In this document: positions 55,213 to 64,000 of the stretch, piece after piece
How the letters are laid out: each line of letters opens with the position of its first letter
How positions within the stretch are numbered: the stretch's first letter is position 1
Assembly: GCA_022494885.1 (NCBI GenBank)
Contig: JAGVSM010003982.1
Span: 1 to 64,000, forward strand
Origin: Micrasema longulum
Taxonomy: Eukaryota; Arthropoda; Insecta; Trichoptera; Brachycentridae
Direction of reading: 5' to 3'
Length of the DNA: 64,000 nt
Program-made: the position numbers and the translations under genes
Notes under the pieces: model-generated
Database searches by the model: none
Told to the model about the DNA's origin: nothing
Seen by the model: only the letters and a program-made list of their open reading frames with translations

Positions 55213-55691
55213 TGATAACAGTGACTGTGAAAACCTTCGCACCTATTTCCTCGTTACATCCGAGATCTCGCTATTTCCGTGATCGTTATAACTGAGTTCA
55301 ACTGTATTATATTTTTTCTTTGTATTTTACAATAGGTTTACATAAGTTACAATTACAAATAAACTATTACATTAAAACAAAAAAAAACCCACAAAGGCAT
55401 GGCCCGGCCCGTGTGTGGGTATAAATTTTACTTTAAATTGAAATTAAGTCTACTGGAAGAATACGATAGATATCAAAAAGTTAAGAATGAGTTTAACACT
55501 CTCACTTATATTTTTAACAAATGAGAAAATTATAGTAAACGTATTTCGATTTATTAAAAAAAGAAGCTTTTTATATCCATAATTTCAACAGAAATTCAAA
55601 TTTATACTTATAATTAGAAATCAAACACTGATTTGAGTCTACTGAACACTTTATTTTATTTTTACAAATATAAACATATAAAAATAAATAC

Positions 55692-55733
55692 TTCGTGACA
55701 ATTGTTTCGCCTTTTAGGGCATTTTCAAACGAA
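55692..55733 (-). ncRNA. Hammerhead-like motif, family 4
   Basis: Minus strand: TTCGT pairs with ACGAA; core TTGAAAA (for CUGAAGA); unpaired T; stem II GCC..GGC; GAAA; stem III ACAATTGT; C at the cleavage position; ACGAA. Two core substitutions make activity doubtful. Confidence 0.55.
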
Positions 55734-56603
55734 TGTGAAGATTATTTGGATTGAATGTCCTTATATAATTATATAATTCAAGGTACTTAAGTAGAAAATA
55801 AAATAATCTTATGAACTATAGCATGTACATTAATCATAATTGAGGGAAAAACCAATGGTTAAGGGTGAGGCTAAGTGTTTAATAGGTAATGGGGAATTTA
55901 GGTATTTATATTTGAATTTCGGGGAAAATATAACAAAGTATTTATTGACATACAAGTATGTATTGTGAGATTGAAATTAAAATGAACAGCAACCTATTAT
56001 AATATTATTGATATTTTTTCGACAACAATTATCTCAATTTACAAAACTATAAAGCTTCATTAATTAATAATTAATTATCTCACAATACATACTTGTATGT
56101 CAATAAATACTTACAAAGTATTTATTGACATACAAGAATGTATTGTGAGATTGAAATTAAAATGAACAGCAACCTATTATAATATTGATATTTTTTCGAC
56201 AATAATTATCTCAATTTACAAAACTATAAAGCTTCATTAATTAATAATTAATTATCTCACAATACATACTTGTATGTCAATAAATACTTACTTTGTTATA
56301 TTTTCTCCGAAATTCAAATATAAATACCTAAATTCCCCATTACCTATTAAACACTTAGCCTCACCCTTAATCATTGGTTTTCCCCTCAATTATGATTAAT
56401 GTACATGCTATAGTTCTTAAGATTATTTTTATTTTCTACTTAAGTACCTTGAATTATATAACTATATAAGGACATTAATTATATAATTACCCTCAATTAT
56501 GATTAATGTACATGCTATAGTTCTTAAGATTATTTTTATTTTCTACTTAAGTACCTTGAATTATATAACTATATAAGGACATTCAATCGAAATAATCTTC
56601 ACA

Positions 56604-56646
56604 TTCGTTTGAAAATGCCCTAATAAGGCAAAACAATTGTCACGAA
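56604..56646 (+). ncRNA. Hammerhead-like motif, family 4
   Basis: Same organisation as 55692-55733 on the opposite strand: TTCGT, TTGAAAA, T, GCC..GGC, AAAA (first base changed from G), ACAATTGT, C, ACGAA. The predicted cleavage position is after C56641. Confidence 0.55.
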
Positions 56647-56759
56647 GTTTTTATTTTTATTTGTTTATATTTGTAAAAATAAAATAAAGTGTTCAGTAGA
56701 CTCAAATCAGTGTTTGATTTCTAATTATAAGTTTAAATATGGAGTTCTACAAAATAAAC

Positions 56760-58360
56760 ACCAAATCAATCAACAAATTCAAATAATGAATCTCTATCAT
56801 ATTGTCCGTATGAAATGCATTGAAAGGTTTTGGATCCATGAAGAATGAGTGTTGTTGCCCGAGTCTGGATTTACAATAGGGATTTCAAGTAAACCATTCA
56901 ATCTTTGGCTAGATCTATAAAAAAAAATTAGGAAATAAATGTTGGCGCGTAAAAACATATTCCAGACATTGCTGGCAATAAACTTCTCGTGGCTTCAAAA
57001 GTTCAGCTTCTCGAAATAATTGGTTGGAGGGAAAAGCTGAATTTTTATGAAGGATTAATAATTTGTTTTTGTACGAGTCAGAAACAATGTTTTTTAGTTT
57101 GTAGCATATAACACGGTACAAATTAATCGGGTTATAGGAGTGTTGACTGTATTTTAAAAGATGATAGGAAGAAAAATAAATTGTACGTAATTATTTTGAA
57201 AGATCAGTTAAAATGGACAAAAGCATTTTAAAATTCCATGTTTTATTATGCTGTTGGTATGCATTGAGTTTTTGCGATGCACATTTAGAATACAAAAGCT
57301 TGAAAAGCACTGAGCCGTACATTATGAAGAGGAAACAATCCATCAAGTCTCTATGCAATTGTGACCTGGGCTCAGCAAACGAAATATAAAATACTTGTCA
57401 CAGTGGAATGTTAATATTATTATTACCTTGATGCAGCATTGCATTTGGAATTAATCAATTCTGTCGTCTGAAATCTTATGAAGGTTAAAAAGGATATTAA
57501 CATTTAAAGTAAAAGGCTTGATTCTTTACATTAATTTCATTATTAATTTTATACTAATTACATTGATCATTCAGTATATTTTAAGGAAAGTATGCAGTTT
57601 TATGTAAAACTTTACTGTCAATCTAATTCAAGAGTCGGAAAATTGCAATTTTTATTTTTTTATTTATTGGGGATATCAACAGTAATACATGCAAAAGAAA
57701 TATAACAAATAAAATATCCAGAGAATAAAACCAATGACAGATATCTACAGAAATACATTAAATACTCGTACAATACATGCTAGTGTGTTTGTGTGAGTGT
57801 AAGTATGTGAGAGGGTGGGTGTGTGGGTGTTATAATGGAATGATAAATTAAAATACCACAAAAAAATTCTGATGTGAAAAAAATTTGACAAAATTGAATG
57901 AGGAAGTTCAGGACAGCGGGAAATTGGATATTTAAAAAATGTTTTCTTAAACGCACTTGAAAATGTAATTGTATGGCGAAGTTTCTCGAAAATGTGTGAA
58001 AAAAAATCATAAAAATGAACTAATTTGAAACGTCACAAATTTTTGTGATTTTCATTATTCTTTTGACCTAAGTATAGCATTTTTGTGCTGATACAATGTT
58101 TAGTGTATTTTGACAGCTACGTGGTTCTACAAAAATATTTTTAAAAAATTGGCTTTGTTTGATAGTCAATTAAAAAAAAAAAATTGAAATAAAATTTCCT
58201 TATTGTGATATTTTTGACTGACTGAAACAGTCATAGACAGATACATAGGTGAAATAGGTACATACTACCATCACATACATTTTTAGTACAGTGGAACGTC
58301 AAAAGATAATTGTCACAAGATATTCCCACAATAACATTAAAAAAATTATAATAAGTTGGT
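56760..58360. other. No gene recognised; MITE scrap
   Basis: Bases 57895-58160 contain blocks shared with 53205 (GGGAAATTGGATA) and with the GACGTCAC family (GGCGAAGTTTCTCGAAAATG, AAATGAACTAATTTGAAACG). No coding. Confidence 0.45.
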
Positions 58361-58429
58361 GTCAGCTTCAAATAGCTTGTTTCCTATCAGCAGGTTAGAT
58401 TTATATATGGGTGAAACTACTATGGTGGA

Positions 58430-58530
58430 GGTGTATAGTTGGATTTGCATGTTAGTGTCCCGATGAAGAAACCGGTAGACATAAAAAACTCGATAAGTGA
58501 TTATGTACAAATATTAACTATGATTTATTG
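58430..58530 (+). mobile_element. Solitary end of a family 1 element, hammerhead-like motif lacking stem II
   Basis: TTTGCATGTTAGTGTC, CCGATGA, A, GAAACCGGTAGACAT and ATGTACAAATATTAACTATG match the right ends at 41553-41668 and 44160-44307. Stem II (GAGACG..CGTCTC) has been cleanly lost. No inverted partner is adjacent. Confidence 0.8.
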
Positions 58531-58566
58531 ACAACAAAGTAAATGCCTTAAATATATAATAAATAA

Positions 58567-58624
58567 AAAGTGTGTTAGAAAATGAGAATCAAGTTGAGGT
58601 AGAGTGGGAAATGAGCCACGGACC
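58567..58624 (-). mobile_element. SINE family B, truncated
   Basis: Reverse complement of 8815-8872 (GAGAATCAAGTTGAGGTAGA, GTGGGAAATGAGCCACGGAC). Only the head-proximal part remains. Confidence 0.65.
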
Positions 58625-58919
58625 TCTGACTAATATTATATTACCAATCTCAAAATGATATGATTGACCAATAGTGAATAATACTACAATTAGTCATAAT
58701 GGGAAGATAAGCATTTAATAACAAAAAAGTTTTAACTAAATGAGTAATGAAAATTGAACGAGCAAAACCACATGAATATTTTCAAACATTATTATAATTA
58801 AATACAACATATTCTCAGAAAATTTACATTTTCAGAGTAATTTCAACACATCGATTCTGTTGAATCATTTTTCACATTCTTTCTCATTCTTCATCTTCTT
58901 TTCCACATTCGCTGCTAAG

Positions 58920-59430
58920 TGGAGCGTGTGAACATCACCAGCCGTCTCCAGAAGGCCCTATCGCCAGCCAGCACTCTCGCCTCCTCCCACGTCAATCCAG
59001 CGCCCCTTAGTTCCGCCGAATAAAATCAAAATATCGTCATAGCGCCCCTTAGTTCCGCCGAATAAAATCAAAATATCGTCATCTACGGCCTTCCAGAACG
59101 GCGTGAGCCCGCAGATTCAAAGAAGAGGGAACTTGGGTTTAGGTTCTCCTGAGGCATGCGCAGCACGTGTCCGAGTCAGGTCCACCGCCGCATCCTCAAG
59201 ATGCTCGTTATAGGAGGCTGTTGCGCCCGTTCTCGGACTTCAATGTTAGTTATAAACTACTTCATGCCTAATATTTTCCTCAAGCACTTACTTTCAAAAC
59301 TCAGAAGTTTGGTGTTCTGGGCTTTGGTAAGGTGCCAAGATTCGCACCCATATGGGAGTATTGGCATTATACAAGAGTTGAATGATCAGCATTTCGATTT
59401 GACCGAAACATTACTATATATTATTGATTA
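58920..59430 (-). pseudogene. LINE reverse-transcriptase C-terminal relic
   Basis: The minus strand reads SKCLRKILGMK, then TNIEVRERAQQPPITSILRM, RRW with LGHVLRMPQENLNP, and finally LTWEEARVLAGDRAFWRR with LVMFTRS. These are the standard C-terminal blocks of an endonuclease/reverse-transcriptase LINE. It contains a 41-bp tandem duplication (58999-59080) and several stops. Confidence 0.82.
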
Positions 59431-59449
59431 TGCCTTTCTACTATTTAAA

Positions 59450-60590
59450 TAGTTGATTTTTTAACAATTACAATAAATCTTGGTATGTACATGTAAATTA
59501 TGTTTTTTGTGACTAGCTCGTAATAAACGTAGGCAGCGCTCACATGTGAACTGTGGCAGAATTTTCGTATTGTCAAGACAATATTATCCTCTCTATTGTA
59601 TTGTCCACGTGTAAACCGGCTGCACTTGAACTACATGGTGAAAATGAGTGACTGACTGAGTTGAGCTGATTTTTCGTGCTGGCTGGCGATGTTAACGTAC
59701 TGCGGGATTTTGATCGATTGTCGATTTTGTATATTCTAACAAAAGGTCGGACATGCAGTTGTTTTTTTTGCACAATATCGGGGAGGCATCTGCAAGACAG
59801 TGACAATGTTCCAACACCTATCTATCAAAATTCTCTGTCCTCACAATTAGCAAATTTTCCGTGTATGTGGGCACCGCCAAGGAGACTTATGTCCTCAGAT
59901 GCGGTGTGCGGTATATGGTGGGCAAGCTGTCCTCACAATTATTTATCTAAGCCGAAACACAAAGATAATAATGTATACATATATATCTAATTTGGATTAA
60001 ATACAGTAATTGAAATCAAACTTTCGATTGTGTTCATTTAATCTATTTAGCAAGTTCTCAAATCTAGCAATAGCAAAGCATTGCCTGGTTCAGCTCGTTC
60101 AATATAAAATGATAACTTCCTTCATCAATCGTCAGATTATATTTCGGGTGAAATGATTTAGTGTCATCAATCATGGACTAAGAACCCCACGCGATTATGT
60201 ATTTAAATTTTAAATTCAATTATTCCGCGCATTTTTTTATCAAACCTTTAGTGCAGAAAAATATTATATTATTTTTTGCAAAAATCACGTATGATTGTAA
60301 GACTGTCTTTTGTATATAAAAACAATGCGTAAACGCCCATTTAAAAAAAATCGATTACATGGTGGTTACACAAGGAGAAAACGTATAGAAATTACCATAA
60401 AAATTCAGATAAAATTTCTGAAGGTTAAATTAACAGAAATCAAATGAACAATATTTTAAATAGTATTTTTCAGTTCAATTTATTTATTTTTGGTCAAAAA
60501 AATAATTATAAAAAATCATAATTTTAATTATTATTATTACATACAATATTATATTATATTAATAATAAATAATATTAATTAATAATAAAA
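59450..60590. other. No gene recognised; small repeat at 59861-59920
   Basis: Bases 59861-59920 match 46170-46228. Bases 59530-59640 weakly resemble 1400-1460 (TTGTCCACRTGTAAAC). No coding sequence. Confidence 0.4.
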
Positions 60591-60602
60591 AAATATATGT
60601 TA

Positions 60603-60912
60603 AGAATAGGGAAATATCACCTACTGCGAATACTGATAAAAATATATGAAATGGGTTTAGGATAATTAATTGTATTTTCAAAATCAATATGGATACTGTG
60701 GATAAATGTTTTCATACATAAATGTAAAAAAGAAATTTAATAAAAATAATTTGCTAGAAAAACGCAACATGTTTGGCCTTTGTAGTTGACTTTAAGATTC
60801 GTGACAATGTTCTAAACAAATTTGAATGGGCAGGAACAAATAAACATGAGTTGTGACGTATTAGGGGAGTGGCCAATGGAATGACCGATTTTGCAGGAAT
60901 TCAAAATTACAG
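60603..60912 (-). repeat. Unidentified dispersed element, inverted copy of 50515-50805
   Basis: Reverse complement of 50515-50805 throughout. It ends in GGAATTCAAAATT on the right. Confidence 0.8.
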
Positions 60913-60939
60913 ATTTAAAAATATTTTTTATGTTACCAA

Positions 60940-61650
60940 TAATTGGACGTTGTTATGCAAAAAGCGTCCAACCCTCAAAATGCTAAAAATGAGTTTAATG
61001 CTGATTTAGATAGCATGCTACGATATCTTTAAGTGCTGAAAACATCCAAGCTCCAAGTGCTATACTTTTTTGCCAATTAAATAAATTGAAAAAAAAGAGC
61101 TGCAGAAAACAGTTAAACCACTTGGACATTTTTAAAATTAATATAACAGTGATAGACGTGATATGGGTTAGAAATTTCTTTAATTGGCAAAAAAAGTATA
61201 GCGCTTGGAGCTTGGTCATTTTCAGCAGATAAAGATATCGACAAAATCAAGAAAGGAGCTCTGCGCTGGTTCGGACATGTACAACGAATGGACAGCGAAA
61301 GAACGGCTAAGAATATTTACAATGCGAATGTTGATGGATGCAGAAATAGAGGAAGACCGAGAAAGACATGGCATGACCAAATCCAACAAATACTTGAAGA
61401 TGGACATGTCAAAAGTCGGAATAATCGGCACGCGTGCATTAAAAGATGTATGAATGTAGAGGAAGCGAGATCATTATGCAAAGATAGTGTTGTGGCGTTC
61501 TATCCTCTCTGCCTACCCTTATGGAGAAACGGCGTGATGGTTTGTTGTTGTTGAAGATATCGTAGTATGCTATCGAAACCGCCATTACTCATTTTTAGCA
61601 TTTTGAGGGTTGGACGCTTTTTGCATAACTACATTAATAATTGGGATTTT
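60940..61650 (+). mobile_element. LINE tail enclosed by nested inverted repeats
   Basis: The outer arms are 60942-61000 and 61590-61650 (TTATGCAAAAAGCGTCCAAC, CTCAAAATGCTAAAAATGAG and inverse). The inner arms are 61036-61085 and 61180-61228 (CAAGCTCCAAGTGCTATAC, TTTTTTGCCAATTA and inverse). Between them lies a LINE C-terminal fragment, entered as a separate feature. Confidence 0.8.
61240..61520 (+). pseudogene. LINE reverse-transcriptase C-terminal fragment
   Basis: The frame from 61243 reads KIKKGALRWFGHVQRMDSER, then NVDGCRNRGRPRKTWHDQIQ, HVKSRNNRHACIKRCMNVEE and a terminal RR/LPLWRNGV tail (one frame change). The GHVxRM and GRPxxxW blocks are typical of LINE C-termini. A paralogue is at 62190-62515 and a truncated one at 3190-3026. 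Confidence 0.82.
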
Positions 61651-61659
61651 TTTATTTTT

Positions 61660-62180
61660 TTTACTGGACTGTATTTTATAGACCTTTATTACTTTGAAAA
61701 TGTTTTGAAAAAAGTGATTTTCTAATAAGGAATACTAAAAGGTATTGTCTGGGTACCGATTTACATACAATGGCGATGAATTAAAGGAAGTTGTAAATAT
61801 AATTGGATAGGAATTAAAATAGATGTCACGGTGTTGTAACATTCATACCGCGATCGTATTTTATTGGGACATAAATCAATTTCAACTGGATACAATAGAT
61901 TATATTGTGTACATACATAATCACATTACATTAATAATTGATGTGATCAATGAGGGTGCTACTAACAGGGCAGCTCTTGCTTAAAAATACTGGCGGTGAA
62001 TTTGTCTTCATTTTGTAATCTTGTACTATATTAGGTACTAGTTTTAACCCGTGACTTCGCTCACACGGAATTAGGGAGAAACTATTAGTTAGTTGGGTCG
62101 GGAAGTTGGGCGAATGTGTGGCAAAACGATGTAGGATGGGTGCACAGATGTCGAGATCCGTGAACTGCGTAAGGCTGAGA
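61660..62180. other. No gene; LINE upstream scrap
   Basis: Bases 62040-62070 (ACCCGTGACTTCGCTCACACG) resemble terminal sequence of RTE-like or related non-LTR elements. The rest is unrecognised. Confidence 0.35.
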
Positions 62181-62189
62181 TATGCACTA

Positions 62190-62515
62190 TCGACAGAATC
62201 AAGAAAGGGGTGCTGCGTTGGTTTGGACATGTAGAGCGAATGGACAACGAAAGAGCGGCTAAAAGGATCTACGATGCGAGTGTTGATGGATGCAGGAAAG
62301 GCCGAGAAAGACATGGCACGATCAAGTCCACCAAATACTTGAAGATGGACATGTCAAAAGTAGGAATAATCGGCGGGCGTGCATGAGAAGATGTATGAAT
62401 GTAGAGGAAGCGAGGTCTGTATGCCAAGATAGTGATATGGCGTTCTATCCTCTCTGCTTACCCCTACGGAGAAACGGCGTAATGGTTTGTTCGTGTTTGT
62501 TTGTTTGGGTTGTTT
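62190..62515 (+). pseudogene. LINE reverse-transcriptase C-terminal fragment, second copy
   Basis: Reads RIKKGVLRWFGHVERMDNER, ASVDGCRKG (frame change), RPRKTWHDQVHQILEDGHVK, NNRRACMRRCMNVEEARSV and LCLPLRRNGVMV. Closely related to 61240-61520 but about one kilobase away in the same orientation, without the inverted-repeat flanks. Confidence 0.83.
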
Positions 62516-62559
62516 AACAATAAGAGTTTTTGTGAATCAGTAATATATATTTTTTTTTA

Positions 62560-63200
62560 TTTATTTATTATACGGCACAAGTGCCGTTTACGATATAAAA
62601 TATAACAATATGAGTTAGTTAGATATACAAAAAATAAAAAAAACATGGGTATACAAAGAAAAATAACAAGAAAAATATGCATACACATGTGTGTATGTCA
62701 GCATACAAAAGATATAAAATGAATTAACACCAGATCATTAGCATAGGTAGCTTTTGCAAATAATTAGTTAATCCTTACTATGGAACATCATAAAATAATA
62801 AAAAAGAGATGATTTGAATTCAGAGACTTAAGTTAAAAATGTCGATATGTCGGTCTGTGTATACACGCGGTATAGGTGAGTGACAAATGAGAAGGGTGAC
62901 AATAATATAGACAATTTTGTCTAGTTCTACGTGTTGATATGTTAATATTTATTAAATCCAGGAGTACGCAACAATCGAATTTTGAATTAACAATATTATA
63001 TAAAAATATTAGGTCAGTTATTTTCCTGCGATTCTCCAGAGTAGGTAAATTCAAAAAAATTAATAAAGATATGTAGTAAATTTGTTCTATAGGAATATGC
63101 AGTTTGAAATTAATAAATCTTAAAAATTTTCATTGGACTCGTTCAACATTATTTATGCAAATTTTGTGAAAAGGGGACCATAGAGTAGAGTGGATGGATT
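62560..63200 (-). pseudogene. Jockey-like LINE 3' fragment
   Basis: The minus strand around 63190-62833 reads FHKICINNVERVQ-like, then NLPTLENRRKITDLIFLYN and FDCCVLLDLININISTRRTR, equivalent to the ERIQ and LQERRTSTDL blocks at 24478-24300. The 3' UTR contains ACGGCACAAGTGCCG and ends with a TTTATTTATTTATTA tail. Confidence 0.72.
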
Positions 63201-63465
63201 GATATATTTTATTGAGATTGAAAGTAGCTTGGTCTTCCTACTATCACTATAAAAGAAATACGGTGATCAGTTAATCTGTGGTGACATAGTACAATTATTC
63301 AGTTTGCAAACCCAAAATTCTTCTACAAAATCAAAATGAAAAGCAAACCAAACTAACCATAGATAAAGCAAGTCAATTATAGAAATTTAAATAATAAATT
63401 CCAGATTGCTTGTTTTTGACATCCTACCGTCTACATATTTTCAAATAATGTTGCTAATTAATTTG

Positions 63466-63514
63466 TTTCTTTTTTGGGTGATACCATGTGTGTTAGATTT
63501 GTTCCGACGTTAGT
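63466..63514 (-). mobile_element. Solitary end of a family 2 element
   Basis: The same 48-bp end as 54940-54990 (TTTCTTTTTTGGGTGATACC, GTTAGATTTGTTCCGACGTT). It is truncated exactly at the position where GAAA of the hammerhead-like motif would begin. Confidence 0.75.
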
Positions 63515-63635
63515 TCGCTGGGAACGGGCTGGGCGCCGATATTTGTATTTATTTTTGGAAGAATATATAAACAGTGACGGGCATCTATAATATATAACAT
63601 TTATTTTCCCATAAATATGACTACTATAAAATATT

Positions 63636-63712
63636 ATTATCAATAGTCAAATATAACGGTAAGCTGCGCGTAATCACTTATACTGACGATTCGCCCCTGC
63701 CATATGGTTGGA
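63636..63712 (+). repeat. Short dispersed repeat, copy of 49270-49345
   Basis: TAGTCAAATATAACGGTAAG, GCGCGTAATC and ATTCGCCCCTG match the earlier copy in order and spacing. Confidence 0.6.
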
Positions 63713-63714
63713 CC

Positions 63715-64000
63715 CCATGAAAAAAAGTATTTGCAAAAGTTTTAATGAATCAGATTTAAAAAAGTGGTCAGCATAATCTAATCAAATCTTCACAGCGCCC
63801 CTGAGAAAATTAAAAGCGGTAAAAAAATATAAATCATACAATTAATTAATTAATATAAAAAAGCCGGAGTGTCTCCGTTATTTAAGTTTTCTTTCCGTGA
63901 CATGGCAATAAATAATACGTTTTAATTAAAATGCCACATCGATATGAAGAGCGATGATGCCATTAGTTCAGACAGATGTTGGGAGACAAACAATTTCATG
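63715..64000. other. No feature recognised at right edge
   Basis: AT-rich sequence. The missing 5' exons of Hs6st were looked for here and leftwards to 50345 and not seen. Confidence 0.4.

Larger units (their letters stand above)
55606..56733. mobile_element. 1.1-kb inverted-repeat element with hammerhead-like motifs in both ends (family 4)
   Basis: The ends are inverted copies (TAGAAATCAAACACTGATTT, GAACACTTTATTTTATTTTT..; GGGGAATTTAGGTATTTATA). Inside, a block of about 178 bp is duplicated in tandem (55934-56112 and 56113-56290), each ending in an inverted TCACAATACATACTTGTATG. A second block is tandemly repeated near 56387-56475 and 56489-56583. No coding. Confidence 0.88.

Noticed and set aside
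1..64000. Endogenous viral element or bacterial insert
   Set aside because: No capsid, polymerase, helicase or operon-like gene arrangement was recognised. All reverse-transcriptase remnants have LINE-type motifs.

Overview
The window looks like nuclear DNA of an arthropod, most probably an insect. It is strongly AT-rich, its two genes are split by GT-AG introns and use animal protein families, and most of the rest is decayed transposable elements: RTE- and Jockey-like LINEs, tRNA-derived SINEs, mariner, hAT, pogo-like and other inverted-repeat elements. Species cannot be fixed from the sequence. There is no sign of bacterial or viral sequence.

Two host genes are supported. SPRYD7 (SPRY domain-containing protein 7) lies on the + strand as four coding exons (13092-13194, 16068-16238, 22251-22544, 25196-25293). 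Together they give a complete 221-residue protein with all phases matching. The last five visible exons of a heparan-sulfate 6-O-sulfotransferase (Hs6st) lie on the - strand (50344-50219, 47981-47899, 46543-46302, 44713-44529, 42200-42053). Its 5' exons, with the signal anchor and 5'-PAPS loop, lie beyond the right edge. The genes converge, about 16.7 kb apart, and nothing suggests a functional link between them. Exons such as 22251-22544 and 46302-46543 stand out as GC-rich islands.

Layout: 0-13 kb holds decayed LINEs, SINEs, a mariner relic, small hairpin MITEs and a 455-bp array of a 7-bp repeat. 13-25.3 kb is SPRYD7, with LINE, SINE and MITE insertions in its introns. 25.7-27.8 kb is a minisatellite interrupted by a palindromic element that itself contains a pogo-like element. 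28-40 kb holds DNA transposons, hairpin elements and LINE relics. 40.5-44.3 kb holds two elements with hammerhead-like ribozyme motifs in inverted ends. 42-50.3 kb is Hs6st, with a foldback element, an 852-bp ribozyme element, a hAT and (just downstream in transcription terms) a mariner around or inside its introns. 50.5-64 kb is dense in repeats, including two more families of inverted elements with hammerhead-like motifs.

The most unusual observation is that three sequence-unrelated families of inverted-repeat elements, and perhaps a fourth, carry the same RNA skeleton. It consists of a CUGANGA-like core, one unpaired base, stem II, GAAAC, a very short self-complementary stem III, the cleavage position, and a strand able to pair with the bases just before the core. 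Penelope-like retroelements are known to carry hammerhead ribozymes in their terminal repeats, so these are probably Penelope-like or dependent non-autonomous relics. One has an 11-bp target-site duplication and a matching unoccupied paralogous site elsewhere in the window.
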